A DNA stretch of 64,000 nt, taken from the NCBI GenBank assembly GCA_030562195.1, contig JAUJPP010000003.1, positions 18,507,398 through 18,571,397 on the forward strand. Direction: 5' to 3'. How positions within the stretch are numbered: the stretch's first letter is position 1; every line of letters starts with the position of its first letter. Of this stretch, positions 22,234 to 34,289 are shown in pieces. Position numbers and translations under genes: made by a program. The notes under the pieces are model-generated. The model was not told the DNA's origin, did no database searches, and worked only from the letters and a program-made list of their open reading frames with translations. Source of the DNA: Nipponacmea schrenckii (taxonomy: Eukaryota; Mollusca; Gastropoda; Lottiidae).

Positions 22234-23380
22234 TACTGATCTCCCGTTGTGATCAATGGAATGTGGGTATGGGTATGGTATATGAAGATAAAACTAAAAT
22301 GCTAATTAATGTCCTTAGTTAGATAAAAATAAATAAATACATATTATTTTGACTGAATAAGTATATCAGTGTTTAATATTTTATAACAGGTATCCAATAT
22401 GCATGCTTTTTTAAAAAAATGATTCATTGGCTCAGAACATTTGAGTCAGTTGTAGACAGAACATGTTTCTCTTTCGACAAGTAAGGAGGCCTGAAAAGTA
22501 AGTTGACATGTCTACACTGTTTCTTTGTTGTGAGCTTATTCTGTGTTCTACTTTGGATATCTAAACAAAAATATGTTGAGTTTTTAATCATTTAAAGGCT
22601 AGATTTGCCCAATTTATGGTTGAGTTATTCGTCTTAAGTTAAGTTATTAAACATAAGTTGAGGTGTAAAGACACATTCTGCTGAAGTATAGTATGAGTTT
22701 AGTTTTTGTTTATTATAGTGAATGTCCCCTTTAAATTCTGGATGATCTCGGTAGTAGTCAGGTCTTTAAAGATATAAATGTCGACAAGAAAGGATGAGTC
22801 GTCTTTACACGTGGATTTGTTGACAACAATTATAATGTCATTATACAGACAATAATACACTCGGCTTTTAGCTTTTACACCCACCAGAAACAAAAATAGA
22901 GAATAACTGAGAATCTTTGAAAAGAGTTTTCAAATTCATAAGTTAAAGCTATTAAATAAAACATGTAGTATTTGAGTTCCATATTGCTTGAGGAAATTTA
23001 TTTTTCGCTACCTTGAGTCACATTGATAAATGATGATGAATTCAGAATGATTCGAATTTATTTACTGATCTTTATTGTTTTAGCAGGAAGAAATCACATT
23101 ATTACATCACGACTTGTTTTTGTAATATGTTATACTTTGTATAATAATATATTGTATTTTTGAATTTCGGTCTCCTTGTCTTGTGTTTTTCTTCAAACAA
23201 ATACATTAAATATAAATTACAATAAGAAATGCATTATCAACTTATTGTAATAATATTGTAGCCTTTATTTCAAATCATGTTTGAATTTCATAATGACACC
23301 CCTGAGAAACAATTTGGCAATTTAATGTTGTGTATATTAAAATATTATTAAAAATTGTCGTTGGTAGGTCTTTAAATAAA
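22234..23380. other. Intergenic, no gene seen
   Basis: AT-rich, without recognisable coding motif or repeat end. Confidence 0.4.
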
Positions 23381-24085
23381 ATAGCTTGCCAGGCAAGGTA
23401 ATATACGCTCACTGGCAGCATTGATTTTGAATAAAAACTTTTTAGTACGGTATCAATTAGCGGAATGAATATTCAACCTTCCGTCATATACTTCTTTTCT
23501 AGAGTGTCTAGTTTCATTAAAATATGTCAAGAATTGTACCTTATAACAACTCATTAAAGATTTTTCGGTATTTTTATGATTTGCAATAATATTTTGATAT
23601 TTTCAATAGGGCTCATCCTGGGGTGAAATTAAACAATTTCAGCGAGTTTTGACAAAAATGAATGTTTCGAGTGTTTACAAGCCAAAAGTTGAATGTGTTT
23701 TCAAAAACAAGGGCAATAACTGACACTAAATATTTTTCGATTTATCTGATTTTCAAACGAGGTCATTCTGGGGAGAAGACAAGTACTCAAGCCAAGTTTC
23801 ATCAAAATCCATTAAAAATTGTTATTTCTAGAGTGTTTACAAATTAAAATTGGACGCGTTATAAAGAACATGGGCAATAACCCATATTAAATATTTTTCG
23901 ATTTCGCTGATTTTCAATAGGATTCATGCTTGAGTTATAACACTCTCACACCAAGTTTCATCAATATCTGTCGAGAATTGCACATTGTAGAGTATTTACG
24001 AGCCATTCAAGGACAAGGACAATAACTCCAATTTTTTCCAATTTTGCTGATTTTCAATAGGGATCATCCTTGCGTGATTATAAAC
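23381..24085 (-). mobile_element. 161-bp-repeat element, right end lost
   Basis: Begins ATAGCTTGCCAGGCAAGGTA, the family's hairpin end, followed by ATACGCTCACTGGCAGCATT. Units repeat with GAGTGTTTACAAG, AGGGCAATAACTGACAC and TTTTCAATAGG, with the same subfamily wording as the copy at 11,775. After about 24,085 the sequence departs without reaching the pentamer block or the CATGTGGGCGTATA end. Confidence 0.7.
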
Positions 24086-24654
24086 CGGCGCAATCATTGT
24101 ACGTTGTCAACAGGAGTGCTCGACATCATGTATTTAGATACATCTGTTTTGCATACACCGATGGACTAAGAGTACAACTTGTTTCCGTCAAATAAATTAA
24201 ACCAACGAGATTGCTTGCCAGAGTGACCTCAGATTCTAGCTATATTTTTGCAGACAAACCTTTCTTTCCCAGGTTTTCGAGCTTCCTGTGGCCATAAAAA
24301 AGAGGAAACTAATAATTGCATGAAAGGCTTGGCTGAATGAAAAGTACACGACATAGCTGTTACTTTAAAAATATAATAAGTAATCAAAAAAGGGGATTTC
24401 AAAAAAGGTTTTCATGGCATCAGAAAGGTCATTAAACATAAATTTGTCAAGCACAAATACTGAAGTTCATACAGTGTGCATTATTATACCCAACTTAAAA
24501 GTTGTATATTTGATACAAATAGGCTTTAAAATGATTCAATAGATTGAAACTGATCTTAAAATCGATGTTTATATCGAAGCTTATAATAAGGGGAATTTTT
24601 ATAGCTTTCAAGACAAGAAACGAATTTTAAAAGGGGGCGTTTTTTTTTAAAAAA

Positions 24655-25330
24655 ATTCGCTCGCTTGTCCGATTCAGAAGAGGCATCAATTATGTTAGAT
24701 ACTGTCGCCACTCCTGTCCGTCCGTCGGTCGGTGCGTCAACAATTGGCTTGTGAACGCTATTAATAGAGACTACATTTTTCATATAATGAAATTCGGTGT
24801 GATCAACTATATTGATGAGATCTTGAACAGGTTCGATATTGGCGATTTTTTCAGTTATTGCTCTTGACTTAGTCAGAACGCGTCAAAATCGGCTTGTAAA
24901 CGCGATAGAAACTGCAGTTTTTATCGGATTTGAATGCAATTTGTTGTGATCATGTATATTAGTGAGATCTTGGATTAAGCCCAAATAATTTTGGGGTTTC
25001 AACCTGTCTTAAAACAGACTACAATTTTCATCGGATTTGAATGAAAGTTGGTGTGAGAAAAAATTGTTCGAAATTGACGATTTTTCGATGAAAGGTTTCT
25101 GTGTTATCCTGACTTAGTCAAAACGCATCAAAATTAGCTTGTGAACATGATAGAGACTACAGTTTAAGTCGCATTTGAATAAAATTTGGTGTGATTGTTT
25201 ATATTGACGAGATCTTGGAATGTTTTATTTTAGTTATTGCAGTTTACTTAGTCAAAACTTGTTAATGACCAAGTGAACGCTATGGAGACTAAATTTTTAA
25301 TCTGATTTGAGTAAAATCGATATTGACTTC
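24655..25330 (+). repeat. 161-bp-family fragment (divergent subfamily)
   Basis: Starts with CGCTCGCTTGTCCGATTCAG, then CTCCTGTCCGTCCGTCGGTC, the family's pentamer block. Units then run with TGTGAACGCTATTAATAGAG, TTATTGCTCTTGACTTAGTC and GTAAACGCGATAGAAACTGC. The terminal ATACGCCCACATG hairpin is missing. Confidence 0.6.
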
Positions 25331-25740
25331 GTGATACATTAATATACAATATAAAAGACGCTCGGACGAACCATATAGTATCTCAAAAAATTGAGATTTT
25401 TATTCAATCCATTCGGATGCCGTAGTCTTTATATATATCCTTCACGTTCTTTTATCAGTTTTCGTCATCCTCGCTTCATCACAAACTCTTTCTAAAATAT
25501 GTAATTCAGTACAAGCTTTTAGGTTAGAAAATAGCATAGCCACTTCGGTTAGGGGCTAAAGACGGACATCTTAATAGGCACATTAAAAAAACTCTTCCTT
25601 TGAAGTACCTTCCTGGATAATACCAATTTTGAATTACATGCATGAATGTCTATCCCTCGTGTAATATAAGTTCGGCACACTGAAACGAAAGTGATTACTT
25701 TATTCAAGGTCTCGTTTCATCATAAAGAGTTTTTTATGAA

Positions 25741-25818
25741 TTCACTTTAAAAATTAATAATGATAATTCACTTTAACAATTAATAATGATAATTCATTTT
25801 AACAATTAATAATGATAA
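25741..25818 (+). repeat. 26-bp tandem repeat, three units
   Basis: Three direct units that begin TTCACTTTAAAAATTAATAA or a one- to two-base variant and end TGATAA. It is part of the 1.7-kb duplication, so it recurs at 27,436. Confidence 0.9.
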
Positions 25819-26371
25819 TTCATTTATTACCGGCAAACTAAAAGTATTTGTATTTGAAAATATTTCTTTACCTGGTTAGCACGACTATTGTGTTGACCTT
25901 GACCTAAGACATCAGTGATGCCACCATTAACGGGCTTAATAGAAAAGATTTGTGTCTGCTGTTTTCGTTACTTGAATGAGTTGTTCATATTTAATCAGAT
26001 CGTTGTCACGATTAATTTGAAATGTGCTCAATTGACAAGGATTCCATCAAAGATCATGATCCTTTTGATTTTATGGACTCGAGTCAAAAGATAGCTCAAA
26101 AAAGGGGATTTCAAAAAAGGTTTTCATGGCATCAGAAAGGTCATTAAACATAAATTTGTCAAGCACAAATACTGAAGTTCATACAGTGTGCATTATTATA
26201 CCCAACTTACAAGTTGTATATTTGATACAAATAGGCTTTAAAATGATTCAATAGATTGAAACTGATCTTAAAATCGATGTTTATATCGAAGCTTATAATA
26301 GGGGGAATTTTTATAGCTTTCAAGACAAGAAACGAATTTTAAAAGGGGGCGTTTTTTAAAAAAAAATTCGC

Positions 26372-27015
26372 TCGCTTGTCCGATTCAGAAGAGGCATCAA
26401 TTATGTTAGATACTGTCGCCACTCCTGTCCGTCCGTCGATCGGTGCGTCAACAATTGGCTTATGAACGCTATTAATAGAGACTACATTTTTCATATAATG
26501 AAAGTCGGTGTGATCAATTATATTGATGAGATCTTGAACAGGTTCGATATTGGCGATTTTTTCAGTTATTGCTCTTGACTTAGTCAGAACGCGTCAAAAT
26601 CGGCTTGTAAACGCGATAGAAACTGCAGTTTTTATCGGATTTGAATGCAATTTGTTGTGATCATGTATATTAGTGAGATCTTGGATTAAGCCCAAATAAT
26701 TTTGGGGTTTCAACCTGTCTTAAAACAGACTACAATTTTCATCGGATTTGAATGAAAGTTGGTGTGAGAAAAAATTGTTCGAAATTGACGATTTTTCGAT
26801 GAAAGGTTTCTGTGTTATCCTGACTTAGTCAAAACGCATCAAAATTAGCTTGTGAACATGATAGAGACTACAGTTTAAGTCGCATTTGAATAAAATTTGG
26901 TGTGATTGTTTATATTGACGAGATCTTGGAATGTTTTATTTTAGTTATTGCAGTTTACTTAGTCAAAACTTGTTAATGACCAAGTGAACGCTATGGAGAC
27001 TAAATTTTTAATCTG
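26372..27015 (+). repeat. 161-bp-family fragment within duplication copy 2
   Basis: Duplicate of the fragment at 24,655-25,330, shorter by the loss of ten bases near its end. Confidence 0.6.
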
Positions 27016-27435
27016 ATTTGAGTTGACTTCGTGATACATTAATATACAATATAAAAGACGCTCGGACGAACCATATAGTATCTCAAAAAATTGAGATTTT
27101 TATTCAATCCATTCGGATGCCGTAGTCTTTATATATATCCTTCACGTTCTTTTATCAGTTTTCGTCATCCTCGCTTCATCACAAACTCTTTCTAAAATAT
27201 GTAATTCAGTACAAGCTTTTAGGTTAGAAAATAGCCACTTCGGTTAGGGGCTAAAGACGGACATCTTAATAGGCACATTAAAAAAACTCTTCCTGTGAAG
27301 TACCTTCCTGGATAATACCAATTTTGAATTACATGCATGAATGCCTATCCCTCGTGTAATATAAGTTCGGCACACTGAAACGAAAGTGATTACTTTATTC
27401 AAGGTCTCGTTTCATCATAAAGAGTTTTTTATGAA

Positions 27436-27513
27436 TTCACTTTAAAAATTAATAATGATAATTCACTTTAACAATTAATAATGATAATTCATTTTAACAA
27501 TTAATAATGATAA
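27436..27513 (+). repeat. 26-bp tandem repeat, three units (copy 2)
   Basis: Same three units as at 25,741-25,818, carried by the second copy of the 1.7-kb duplication. Confidence 0.9.
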
Positions 27514-27807
27514 TTCATTTATTACCGGCAAACTAAAAGTATTTGTATTTGAAAATATTTCTTTACCTGGTTAGCACGACTATTGTGTTGACCTTGACCT
27601 AAGACATCAGTGATGCCACCATTAACGGGCTTAATAGAAAAGATTTGTGTCTGCTGTTTTCGTTACTTGAATGAGTTGTTCATATTTAATCAGATCGTTG
27701 TCACGATTAATTTGAAATGTGCTCAATTGACAAGGATTCCATCAAAGATCATGATCCTTTTGATTTTATGGAGGTTATTCGCCCGGACTCGAGTCAAAAA
27801 ATAGCTC

Positions 27808-28674
27808 GTCTTTGGTGACAATGTTTAATAATTAATTTCAGCCTCAACATTCACCATTTCTCAGTAGTTCATTTGCCAAAGAGAAACGTTTAATCAAACT
27901 GGAGCACATGTTGGCATTACCAAACTGCCACAGACTCGTTGGTCCTCTGTCTTTGTGTCCAGTATACAATGTCAAGCTTTATTTATTAGTTAGTTGTAAA
28001 TTTGGACATCTTAACATTTGACCCCTGCGGTAATCTATCTCTAACTATTGTACTCCAGAATTTTACACTTTCAGCGGCCGAAGGATAGGAACTTGTCTGT
28101 ATACCGATCCAAATCGTGGTAAATCGAGAACAGATGCGTCTGTTGATGAGTATTGGCAGAAGGTCACTTACACGATAGCCGATAGGAACATGGCGTGAAT
28201 GAGCCAAAACTTCCACTAAACGTCGCCGACCGGTTCGCTTGAAATATGGTGCCGCTTATTGTTCATATCAAGAAAATGTTACGGACCACTACCGACGAAT
28301 TTATTTTGAAATACATGATGTGCTCATAATTGGTATCTCGATTTGATCAACCGGGATACAAAATATTTCTTGCATCACAGGATATTTTGCAAAAACCTGG
28401 TGACGATTATATGAAGAAGAATGAAGATGATGTAGCGTTATATGGTGAGGATCTTCTAGTCGAATTTAGTTCTCATACACGCCGCTCTCCTCCCTTAACT
28501 TTGTTTTTCAGAGCTTCCTGCTACTTGCATGAAACCTGATTTTCCGTATTAAACTTCTTATGTCTTTTTATAGCAAATTGTTTGTCAGACAAGATAGTAA
28601 AACAGTTTATATGTAAACAACTTAAGATAATGTTAATCCTAATCCCAGTCAAAAAGTGTCATTTGAAGGGTAAA
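27808..28674. other. Intergenic between duplication and LTR element
   Basis: No firm gene. On the minus strand (27,986-28,216) there is an open stretch with SYPSAAESVKFWSTI, which faintly resembles the C-terminus of some LINE RTs (YPxAxxxWNxL). It is too weak to call. The bases before 28,675 (GTAAA) are a candidate target-site duplication of the LTR element. Confidence 0.35.
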
Positions 28675-28861
28675 TGTAGTGTATCAACTTTTAGTATGCT
28701 TACGGTAAATTCCACTAGGAAGTCACCTAGTGACGAAAAGATGATGTCAGCCTCCATCTCAATATAATAGACTCTCTTGTAAAATGGCTAATAAAAGTAC
28801 CTATCGTGTTCTATGAATATAGTTTTATCTATTATTGAAACCCTTATAGCAGAACACAACA
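28675..28861 (+). repeat. 5' LTR (187 bp)
   Basis: Starts TGTAGTGTATCAAC and ends GAACACAACA, with the TG...CA ends of an LTR. It contains a TATA-like AATATAATAG at about 28,760 and an AATAAAA signal at about 28,790, the expected U3 and R elements. It aligns to the 3' LTR halves with a few substitutions and two indels. Confidence 0.9.
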
Positions 28862-28863
28862 GT

Positions 28864-28874
28864 TTGCGACGAGG
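28864..28874 (+). other. Primer-binding site, tRNA-Ser type
   Basis: TTGCGACGAGG begins two bases after the LTR. The complement of the 3' end of metazoan tRNA-Ser(GCU) starts TGGCGACGAGG, so only the second base differs. This supports the LTR limit. Confidence 0.7.
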
Positions 28875-28970
28875 ATTCAGCCATCAACAGTCAACAGAAG
28901 AGAGTGAGAGAAGAGGTTAGTCAAATAATAAGACAAGGCGAAGAACTTACATGATACCGGTAAAATCAAA

Positions 28971-30353
28971 ATGGCATTCCTTGGTAAATTAGACGAATTT
29001 GACGAAACTGCAGAAGATTGGCCCACGTATATTGAAAGAGTGGAGCAACATTTTCTTGCCAACGAAATTGGAGATAATAAGAAAGTTCCAGCACTGCTCA
29101 GTTTGATAGGATGCAAGACGTACGGTCTATTAAAAAATTTACTCACACCGGAATTGCCTTCAACCAAAACATTTGATGAAATAGTACAATGTTTAAAAAA
29201 CCATCTGTCACCAAAACCACTTGTAATAGCTGAGAGATTTCGATTTCATAAAAGAGATTAGCATGAAGGTGAGAGTATTCAAGAATTTGTGGCAGAAATA
29301 AAGAAACTAGCTACGCATTGTGAATTCGGTGATCATCTAAACCAGAGTTTGACAGAGAGATTTGTTTGTGGTTTGAAAACTGAAAGCATTCAGAAAAGAC
29401 TTTTAACTGAGCAAGACTTAAACTTTGATAAAGCAATTACGATTGCTGTTCCTGCTGATACTGCTAAAGAAAATGCTTCAGAATTACAGAAAAAGTTAAA
29501 GACTGAGAAGGATGTTCATAAATTTCATAGGAAATCAGAGCGGCAAGATGAAAGAAAAGTGAATTGTAAACACTGTGGTAAAAACAATCAAGAGTCACAT
29601 TATTTTTTTTATAAGAATAAAAAGTGTCGAAATCGCAAAGAAACTGGACACATTGAAAAGGTATGTACCAGAAATAATGACGAAAGTTCACACTCTCATC
29701 AAAATCAGTCAAAATATAATAAGCATTCTTATGGTCAGAAGAAAAATAGATACAAGAAGAATGTAAATAAATTAGAAGAGGAAGTGTCTGAAGGCAGAAA
29801 TGATGTAGAATATAATAATGAAGATATTCTAGAAGGGCTGTCTATATACAAAGTGGAAGGCACTAAATCTAATATTATATGGGTAACTGTCAAAATTGAA
29901 GGACAACCTATTCAAATGGAATTGGACACTGGATCTGCGATAACAGTTATTCCTTACAGTATGTATAAAAGACATTTCAATCATTTAAAATTGAAGAATT
30001 CTTCTGATATATTTAAAACTTACACTGGACAATCTGTTCGACCTTCAGGGTGTATCGAAGTTTAGGTTTCACATGAAAATAAGACTGAATTTATGGCTTT
30101 ATATGTTGTGAAAACAGACAGTCCACCATTATATGGCAGAGATTGGCTTTCAAAATTTAAGTTTGATTGGAAAACTGCTGTTTCTCAAATACATCATATA
30201 AAGTTGAGTGACAGTAAAAAGACTTTGATACGGAAATTAAAAGAAGAATTTCCAGAAGTATTCCAAGAAGGAATTGGAACTTTAAACGATATCAAAGCTA
30301 GAATAACTTTATCACCTGATTGTAAGCCTAAGTTTTGCAGACTAGACCATTAG
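28971..30353 (+). pseudogene. Gypsy gag and aspartic protease, with in-frame stops
   Basis: Gag starts at the ATG at 28,971 (MAFLGKLDEFDETAEDW) and contains ERVEQHFLANEI, typical of invertebrate Gypsy capsids. A zinc-knuckle region at about 29,565-29,665 has CKHCGKN and later CRNRKETGHIEKVC, with the second Cys of the knuckle replaced. The protease has QMELDTGSAITVIPY at about 29,915, the DTGS active site. TAG codons at 29,259-29,261 and 30,063-30,065 interrupt the same frame, so point mutations inactivated this part. The segment 30,093-30,353 links protease to RT (LYGRDWLSKF). Confidence 0.88.
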
Positions 30354-31702
30354 CTTATGCTTTGAGACCAGAATTAATATAGGCAGAATTACAAAAAAAT
30401 TACAAAATAATGGTATTTTAGAGAAAATAGAATGGAGTGAATGGTCATCGCCCATTGTTCCTGTTTTGAAGTCTAATGGTAATATTAGAATATGTGCAGA
30501 TTTCAAAAGCACTATCAATCCAGTGATGATGGTTGATCAATATCCTTTACCACACATAGAAGATATATTTGCGTCCATTGGAGCAGGTCAGAAATTTACA
30601 AAGATAGGTTTACGCCAGGCCTATCTACATATGGAAGTTGAAGAAGATTCAAAGAAATATCTGACAAATAATACTCATAAAGGTCTTTCCAGATATAATA
30701 GGTTAATATTTGGTGTTGCGTCTGCTCCTGCAATATGGCAAAGAGCCATTGAACAAGTTTTAGATGGTTTACCTCACGTACAGTGTATATTAGACGATAT
30801 GATAATAACGGGTATAACCGGTGATGATCACATAAACAATATTAAGGAAGTTCTTAAACGACTTCAAAGGTATGGTTTGCGGATAAACATTGACAGATGT
30901 GACTTTTTCAAAGACAAAATATCTTTTTGTTGACATGAAATTAGTGAAAAGGGTCTACACAAGTCCCAGGATGAAATAGACGCAGTACTTAAGGCTCCTG
31001 CATCCGAGCTGTTACACAATTACGTTCATTTCTCGGACTAGTAAATTATTATAAACATTTTCTACCGAATATGTCCACAATTCTCCAACCACTCAACCAG
31101 TTATTAGAAAAGGGAAGGAAGTGGAAGTGGTCAGAAAAATGTGACATTGCTTTTAATCGTGTAAAAACCCTGATCACGTCAGATAAAGTTTTAGCTCATT
31201 ATAATCCGAAACTACCGACCAAACTGGAATGTGATGCTTCTCCTTATGGTATTGGTGGTGTATTAACTCAAGTGATGCCAGATAAAACTGAGCGTCCTAT
31301 TGCTTATGCTTCTCTGTCATTGACTAAAACAGAACGTACATATGCCCTGATAAAGAAGCTTTGAGCTTAGTTTGGGGTGTTAAACGTTTCTACATGTATC
31401 TTTTTGGAAGACGTTTTACATTAAGAACTGATCACCAGCCATTGACAAGTATTTTTAACCCCAAGAAGTAAATTCCTACCATGATAGCTTCTCGTTTGCA
31501 AAGATACGCACTATTTCTAACTGGTTTCAATTATGATATTGAATATAGGAATACAACGAAACATGGAAATGCTGATGGATTATCATGTTTGCCAGTAATA
31601 TCAAAGGATAATGGTACTTATGATACTGATGGTATTTTTTCAGTTGTCCCAGTTCAGTTGTTTACCAGTTACATGCGACAACGTTCGGCGAGAAACTATT
31701 AA
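30354..31702 (+). pseudogene. Gypsy reverse transcriptase and RNase H, frameshifted
   Basis: After a frameshift near 30,355 the RT reads WSSPIVPVLKSNGNIRICAD, DQYPLPHIEDIF, FTKIGLRQAYLHM, IFGVASAPAIWQR and the catalytic CILDDMIITG (30,466-30,933). A stop follows, then a frame change. The RT connection and RNase H (31,071-31,364) carry LECDASPYGIGGVL and RPIAYASLSLTKTERTYA. After another frame change come LRTDHQPL and NADGLSCLP (to 31,702). The order and motifs are those of Ty3/Gypsy pol; LDD replaces the more usual YVDD or YIDD. Confidence 0.9.
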
Positions 31703-31781
31703 AGATCATGTGCTAATGAAAGTATATGAATGCGCCATGAAGGGATGGTTAATAGAACATAAACATGATTTAGCTGCTTGA

Positions 31782-32912
31782 ATGTGCAGAAATAGTGCTC
31801 TTATGTGGGGAAATAGAGTTATTCTACCAACAAAGATCCGAAAACAAGTTTTAGAAGAATTACATGATACTCATAGTGGTATTGTACGTATGAAAGCACT
31901 TGCCAGAAGTTATGTTTGGTGGCCAGGTATTGATCATCAGATAGAAGAATTAGTAAAGAAATGTACTAATTGTCAACAAATCCAAAATGCACACCAACTG
32001 GTGCAACGTCATCCATGGGAGTGGCCAGACAAACCTTGGCAATGAGTCCATATTGACTTTGCTGGTCCATTTCAAGGTGCAATGTTCTTCATAATGGTTG
32101 ATGCTCACTCTAAATTGCCTGAGATATTCATAATGAAGTCTACCACGTCGTCAAGAACCATTGAAGTATTACGAAGAGTATTTTCACATAATGGTATTCC
32201 CCAACAACTCGTTAGTGATAATGGACCTCAGTTTACATCCAATGAATTTAAAACATTTATGAAGATGAATGGTATACGTCATATAACTTCAGCACCTTAC
32301 CATCCTGCAACAAATGGTTTAGCAGAGAATATGGTAAAAACTTTTAAACAATCTTTAAAATCCATGGGACTTGGAGAGACTTTAGACCAAAAGTTATCAA
32401 GATTCTTACTGAGTTATCGTACGACTTAACATAGTACTACCGGCGAAACACCATCTAAATTGTTTATGGGTAGAACAATTCGTACAAGACTTGATTTAAT
32501 TAAACCCGATTTAAGGAAACATGTCATAGATAAACAGGTTAATCAAGCAAACCCTCGTTCCCGTAACAAAATTCGTGTATTTGGTGTAGGACAAACTGTC
32601 TTAGCTCGAAATTATTCGGGGGAAAGCAAAGAGAAGAAATGGATTCCTGCTGTAATAGTTAAAAAGGATGGTCCATTTTCATATAAAGTTCAAATTTCCA
32701 AAGATGTCATTTGGCGACGTCATATTGATCAATTATTGAGTTCCAGTTTAGAACCAGATTTATCGAATAATCCAAATGAGGATGATTCTGAAATAGTTAT
32801 GCCTGATACGGATGATCAACAACATAACGCACCAAATAATAATGCTGTACAACCAGTAGAAAGACGATATCCAAGAAGACATCGCCGCCCTCCGGATAGA
32901 CATTATAGATAA
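31782..32912 (+). pseudogene. Gypsy integrase, with in-frame stops
   Basis: The N-terminal zinc domain shows ELHDTHSGIVRM and CTNCQQ (HHCC type). The core domain has the three acidic residues: Asp in MVDAHSK (first), Asp in VSDNGPQF (second) and Glu in NGLAENMVK (third). The C-terminal part has FMGRTIRTRLDL and a GPF/Y module (KKDGPFSYKV), then a basic tail rich in Arg (RRYPRRHRRPP). All three segments share one frame, broken only by TGA at 32,043-32,045 and TAA at 32,427-32,429; both look like single-base changes. The spacing and the GPF/Y module confirm Gypsy rather than Copia. Confidence 0.92.
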
Positions 32913-33026
32913 TAACAGTTTATTAAAGTGATATTTCTAAAAGTTACATTCAAGCATATTCAAAGTTTATACACTTAGATAAAACTAAAATATATATTGT
33001 GTCAGATTATAGAAAAACACATTTTT

Positions 33027-33039
33027 AAGAAAGGGCGGA
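33027..33039 (+). other. Polypurine tract
   Basis: AAGAAAGGGCGGA, one base before the 3' LTR, serves as the plus-strand primer site of the retrotransposon. One C interrupts the purines. Confidence 0.75.
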
Positions 33040-33040
33040 T

Positions 33041-33204
33041 TGTAATGTATCAACTTTTAGTATGCTTACGGTAAATTCCACTAGGAAGTCACGTGACCTA
33101 GTGATGATGTCAGCCTCCATCTCAGTATAATAGACTCTCTTGTAAAATGGCTAATAAAAGTACCTATCGTGTCCTATGAATATACAGTAGTATATGTAGT
33201 TTTA
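33041..33204 (+). repeat. 3' LTR, left part
   Basis: Begins TGTAATGTATCAAC and follows the 5' LTR through GAATATA...AGTTTTA. It differs from the 5' LTR by G to A near the start, a rearranged GTCACGTGACC segment, two further substitutions and an extra CAGTAGTATATGT. It stops at AGTTTTA, where the Helitron-like insertion begins. Confidence 0.9.
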
Positions 33205-33267
33205 TTACGTATTTCGACTTCGGCGAAAACGTATTGTAATCGTTCGGATTATTTTATTTTTTTTTTT

Positions 33268-33292
33268 TGCAGTGCGTTCTTCGAACGCACTG
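33268..33292. repeat. Perfect palindrome at head of the stacked units
   Basis: GCAGTGCGTTC and GAACGCACTGC, 11-bp arms with a TTC loop, followed by TTTGTTTTCG. It lies at the left limit of the 4.07-kb insertion, as the palindrome at 13,886 does for family 2. Confidence 0.85.
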
Positions 33293-34289
33293 CTTTGTTT
33301 TCGAAATGACTATTTTTTTTTTTTTGTCTCTTTCTGGTCACGCTCCCCAGCCATAACTGCAAATGTCTTACACAATCTGGCGTGATATTGTGACGTAATT
33401 TAGTGCTCGTTGTTGTTTAAATGTAAAATGACGCATTTTTGTTCTACCGGAAATGACGTAGAACGTCACAAATTTTATTTTTGTTTACTAACTCACGGCT
33501 CGTTTTTTTATCCAATCTGGTTCGGACTTTTTTTATTTACTACTTATAACTTAGATTTACATAATAGCAGTTTAAAAATTTTGAAATTTTTACTTTTGTT
33601 GCTGACTTTTGAATTTTAAAATTTAACACTTTTTCTAACTTTCGCAATTTTGATTAGATCGAAATCAAAATTTGCAGTTAGATAAACATTTTTCTTGTGA
33701 AGAAAAATCTGTTTTCAAAATGTCGACATCACTTCCGGTTTCGGCGTCATACGTCGCTAAACTTCGAATTTTCACTTCCGGAATTCTAAAGATATTTGAA
33801 TTTTGTTTTTTGCAATTAGTTACTATTAACCCATAATGATTTTACAATTAACAAAAATTGAACCGGAAGTAACAGATCAGTCGCCATCATTAAACCACTT
33901 ACTTTTGTAAAGTGAAAAATTGGGCCTTAGGGGTTAATCGGACAATTGTAATTTTGATGTCTATGAAATCTTCAATCGATTGCTAACAATTCTTAGGAAG
34001 CCGAATTTTGAATTTCGATTTAGCTTACTTTACATTTCCGGTTCTTTTTTTTCACTCAGTGCCTAATTTTCCAACGTTCATATATCGTGACCTTGACCTT
34101 TGGTGACCATGTGACCTGCACAAAAGTTGTTGCCCTTGTCGAGATCTATCCATTGATGTCTTCATTTGTGTTGTGCAATGTCAACTTCCGGTTTTACAGC
34201 CATTTGAAAATTGCACTTTTTAACTTCGAAGAGCTCTGTCACGTGACCTAATTTACATACGTCAAAATTTCTTTTATGTCCTTATTACG

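Larger units (their letters stand above)
24384..26096 (+). repeat. Tandem duplication, copy 1 (1.71 kb)
   Basis: From TCAAAAAAGGGGATTTC to AAAAGATAGC. The adjacent copy at 26,097-27,807 is nearly identical. Copy 1 alone has an extra AAAATCGATA near 25,315 and an extra ATAGC near 25,540. It lacks about 15 bases (GTTATTCGCCC region) just before its end. It carries no host gene, but does contain a 161-bp-family fragment and a 26-bp triplicate. Confidence 0.92.
26097..27807 (+). repeat. Tandem duplication, copy 2 (1.71 kb)
   Basis: Directly abuts copy 1 and repeats it in the same orientation, with a handful of substitutions and three small indels. The high identity implies a recent event. Copy 2 ends GAGTCAAAAAATAGC, where copy 1 joins the start of copy 2. 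Confidence 0.92.

Noticed and set aside
27986..28216. Possible LINE RT C-terminus on the minus strand (SYPSAAESVKFW)
   Set aside because: Only one short motif fits and no neighbouring RT block was found, so it was not called.
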